Source of the DNA: Corallococcus caeni
Lineage (GTDB): Bacteria > Myxococcota > Myxococcia > Myxococcales > Myxococcaceae
Length of the DNA stretch: 64,000 bases
Direction of reading: 5' to 3'
Assembly (NCBI RefSeq): GCF_036245865.1
Contig: NZ_BTTW01000001.1
Coordinates: forward strand, 744,001 to 808,000
This document shows, in pieces, positions 62,828-64,000 of the stretch. Position 1 is the first letter of the stretch, and each line of letters starts with the position of its first letter. A program made the translations under genes and the position numbers. The notes beneath the pieces were generated by a model. It did no database searches, had not been told where the DNA came from, and was given only the letters and a program-made list of their open reading frames with translations.

Positions 62828-63372
62828 TGGGTGCGTGCGTGGAATACGAGGAGCAGGCGAGCCTCCACGCCGCGGAGGCGCTGGAGGGCGAGGAGGCCAC
62901 GCGCTTCCAGGCCCACCTGGAGTCCTGCGCGGCCTGTCAGGCGGAGGTGGCCTCCGCGCGAGAGGTGCTGGGGCTGGTGGCGCTGCCGCCCCAGACGCCC
63001 GTGGAGGTGCGCGCGCAGGAGGGCCTGGGCGCACGGACCCTGGCGGCCTGGCGCCGTGAACAGTCGCGGCGGGGCATGGGCCGCCGGGCGCTGGGTTCGC
63101 TCGCGGCGGTGGCGGCGGTGGTGGCGCTGATGCTGGGGCCGTCCGCGCTGGAGCGCCTCAAGGCGCCCCACCCCGTGGCGACGCCGGCCGCCGTGCAGAC
63201 AGCGAGTCCCCGCGACGACGTGGACGCGGAGACGCTGGCCGCCTTCGAGGCGTGGGCCGGGTTGGATCCGCTGGAGGACGACGCTTCGGGGTACAGCGTG
63301 GACGAGGACCTGACGTGGGAGGGCGACGACGCCGACCTGGATGGGGACTTCGACCTGGGAGAGACACTGTGA
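62827..63372 (+). CDS. Zinc-finger anti-sigma factor
   Basis: The ATG at 62827 overlaps the sigma stop as TGATG (181 residues); a GTG 3 nt earlier is in frame. The N-terminus carries the ZAS motif HLESCAACQAEV (H-x3-C-x2-C) preceded by EYEEQASLHAAEALEGEE. One membrane segment lies at about 88-107 (LGSLAAVAAVVALMLGPSAL), and an acidic periplasmic tail ends DADLDGDFDLGETL. It would hold the ECF sigma factor inactive until released by proteolysis or binding. Its stop overlaps the next gene as GTGA. Confidence 0.9.
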   Translation: MGACVEYEEQASLHAAEALEGEEATRFQAHLESCAACQAEVASAREVLGLVALPPQTPVEVRAQEGLGARTLAAWRREQSRRGMGRRALGSLAAVAAVVALMLGPSALERLKAPHPVATPAAVQTASPRDDVDAETLAAFEAWAGLDPLEDDASGYSVDEDLTWEGDDADLDGDFDLGETL

Positions 63373-63866
63373 AGACGATGAGGCGGATGGCCCTGGCGCT
63401 CGCGTTCGCGCTGCCGGTGATGGCGCTGGCGCAGCCCATGCCGCGGCAGCCTGGCGCGCGTGACCCCGACCGCATGGCCCGGGCCGAACAGCGGCAGCGG
63501 CTGCGGCAGGTGCTGGAGCTGGCGGACACGCTGGAGCTGGACAGCGCGCAGGCCCTGAAGATGGATGAGACGCTGCGCCGCTTCGAGGACCGCCGGCGCC
63601 CGCTGCGCGAGCAGGTGCGGGACTCGGCGCGCATCCTCCACCAAGCGGCGCGCGGCGACACCGAGGCCCTGTCGCAGGTGGACGCGGCGGCGCAGAAGGC
63701 CTTCGACGCGCGGGCGCAGATCGCCGCGCTGGACCGAGAGCTGTACCAGGCGCTCGCCAAGGACCTGTCCCCGCAGAAGCGCGCGAAGCTGGCCATGGTC
63801 ATGGCCCGCTCCGAGGGCGCGAAGGGGATGAAGGCCAGGGGACTGAAGGAACCGCGCGGCGACTGA
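63369..63866 (+). CDS. Spy/CpxP-like periplasmic protein
   Basis: GTG at 63369 overlaps the anti-sigma stop (165 residues) and opens a signal peptide (MKTMRRMALALAFALPVMALA) before QPM. The mature part is helical and charged, with repeated blocks: LRQVLELADTLELDSAQALK, then LREQVRDSARILHQAARGD and LYQALAKDLSPQKRAKLAMV. This matches the periplasmic LTxxQ/Spy-like sensor-chaperone family encoded with ECF systems. It could sense misfolding or metal and feed back on the anti-sigma factor; that is inferred from context. Confidence 0.8.
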   Translation: MKTMRRMALALAFALPVMALAQPMPRQPGARDPDRMARAEQRQRLRQVLELADTLELDSAQALKMDETLRRFEDRRRPLREQVRDSARILHQAARGDTEALSQVDAAAQKAFDARAQIAALDRELYQALAKDLSPQKRAKLAMVMARSEGAKGMKARGLKEPRGD

Positions 63867-63867
63867 G

Positions 63868-63900
63868 GCCGCCCCTCCCGAAAGTCGGAGGCGGTCAGGC
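63868..63900 (+). terminator. Imperfect terminator-like hairpin after the Spy-like gene
   Basis: CCGCCCCTCC and GGAGGCGG pair with a 2-nt bulge around a short CGAAAGTC loop just past the stop codon. A T run is lacking. It would end the sigma/anti-sigma/Spy-like transcript. Confidence 0.35.
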
Positions 63901-63997
63901 GGGCACGGGGGGAAGTCATCCCCGGGGGCCATCCCCAACGTCATGGCATCGACCGTGTCCCTCCCCCGGGGACGCGCCCATCCTCCTGGAGGCCGCC

Positions 63998-64000
63998 ATG
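63998..64000 (+). CDS. Possible start codon of a gene cut by the right window edge
   Basis: GGAGG ends 5 nt before an ATG that forms the last three bases of the window. The ribosome site is well placed, but no protein sequence can be read. Confidence 0.3.

Overview
The DNA is about 70% G+C and reads as a myxobacterial chromosome, most likely Myxococcaceae (Myxococcus/Corallococcus type). The signs are a non-flagellar type III secretion cluster built on an early-branching plan, a DUF2381 protein beside a Ser/Thr kinase, an OME-type lipoprotein toxin with a DUF3396 immunity gene, Asp-Ala-Gly linkers in secreted lipoproteins, and a spirochaete/planctomycete/deltaproteobacterial style second EF-G. 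This rests on sequence recognition alone; no database was searched.

Region 1 (1-16.9 kb, minus strand) is a type III secretion cluster. In transcription order it holds a small helical protein, a Gly-rich secreted-protein candidate, a TPR chaperone, a small unknown, a sigma-28-like factor, SctI, SctJ, a SctK/FliG-like protein with a repeat tail, SctL, SctN, SctO, a FliK/SctP-like protein, SctQ, a FliO-like protein, SctR, SctS, SctT, SctU, a stand-alone FlhB C-terminal domain, an unknown, a second TPR chaperone and a partial gene. The FliO-like, FliK-like, FlhB-C and FliA-like members are flagellar traits. No secretin, SctV, SctD or translocator is seen inside the window. Strong hairpins lie between sctI and sctJ, between sctJ and sctK, and upstream of the secreted-protein candidate.

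Region 2 (17-33.2 kb) is mostly envelope and secreted functions: two low-complexity secreted proteins, a flavin amine oxidase, an EAL protein in tandem with a beta-propeller lipoprotein, a large gluzincin/beta-propeller/beta-barrel surface protein, a CotH-kinase lipoprotein, a renalase-like FAD protein, and penicillin-binding protein 1C. PBP1C is paired with a 1,903-residue alpha-2-macroglobulin lipoprotein that fills 33.2-38.9 kb.

Region 3 (39.4-54.1 kb) is housekeeping: a TrmJ-type RNA methyltransferase, an RsuA/RluB pseudouridine synthase, a SthA transhydrogenase, an extra EF-G, the Uup ABC-F ATPase, OPT and dicarboxylate transporters, a SlyD-like isomerase, a 2OG-Fe(II) oxygenase candidate and an orphan DNA methyltransferase. 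Several of these genes have a TANNNT hexamer 6-11 nt before the start codon, which suggests leaderless mRNAs.

Region 4 (54.2-58.8 kb) has visibly lower G+C. It carries a lipoprotein with a PD-(D/E)XK-like C-terminus followed, with a 4-nt overlap, by a DUF3396 immunity protein: a SitA/SitI-like kin-discrimination pair. A DUF2381 protein and a Ser/Thr kinase with a lipoprotein-like module in its C-terminus follow.

Region 5 (59.2-64 kb) holds a YcaO-TfuA pair (thioamide-type modification) with no evident precursor peptide, a Bcp peroxiredoxin, and an ECF sigma / zinc-finger anti-sigma / Spy-like periplasmic protein operon with overlapping genes. The start codon of another gene lies at the right edge.
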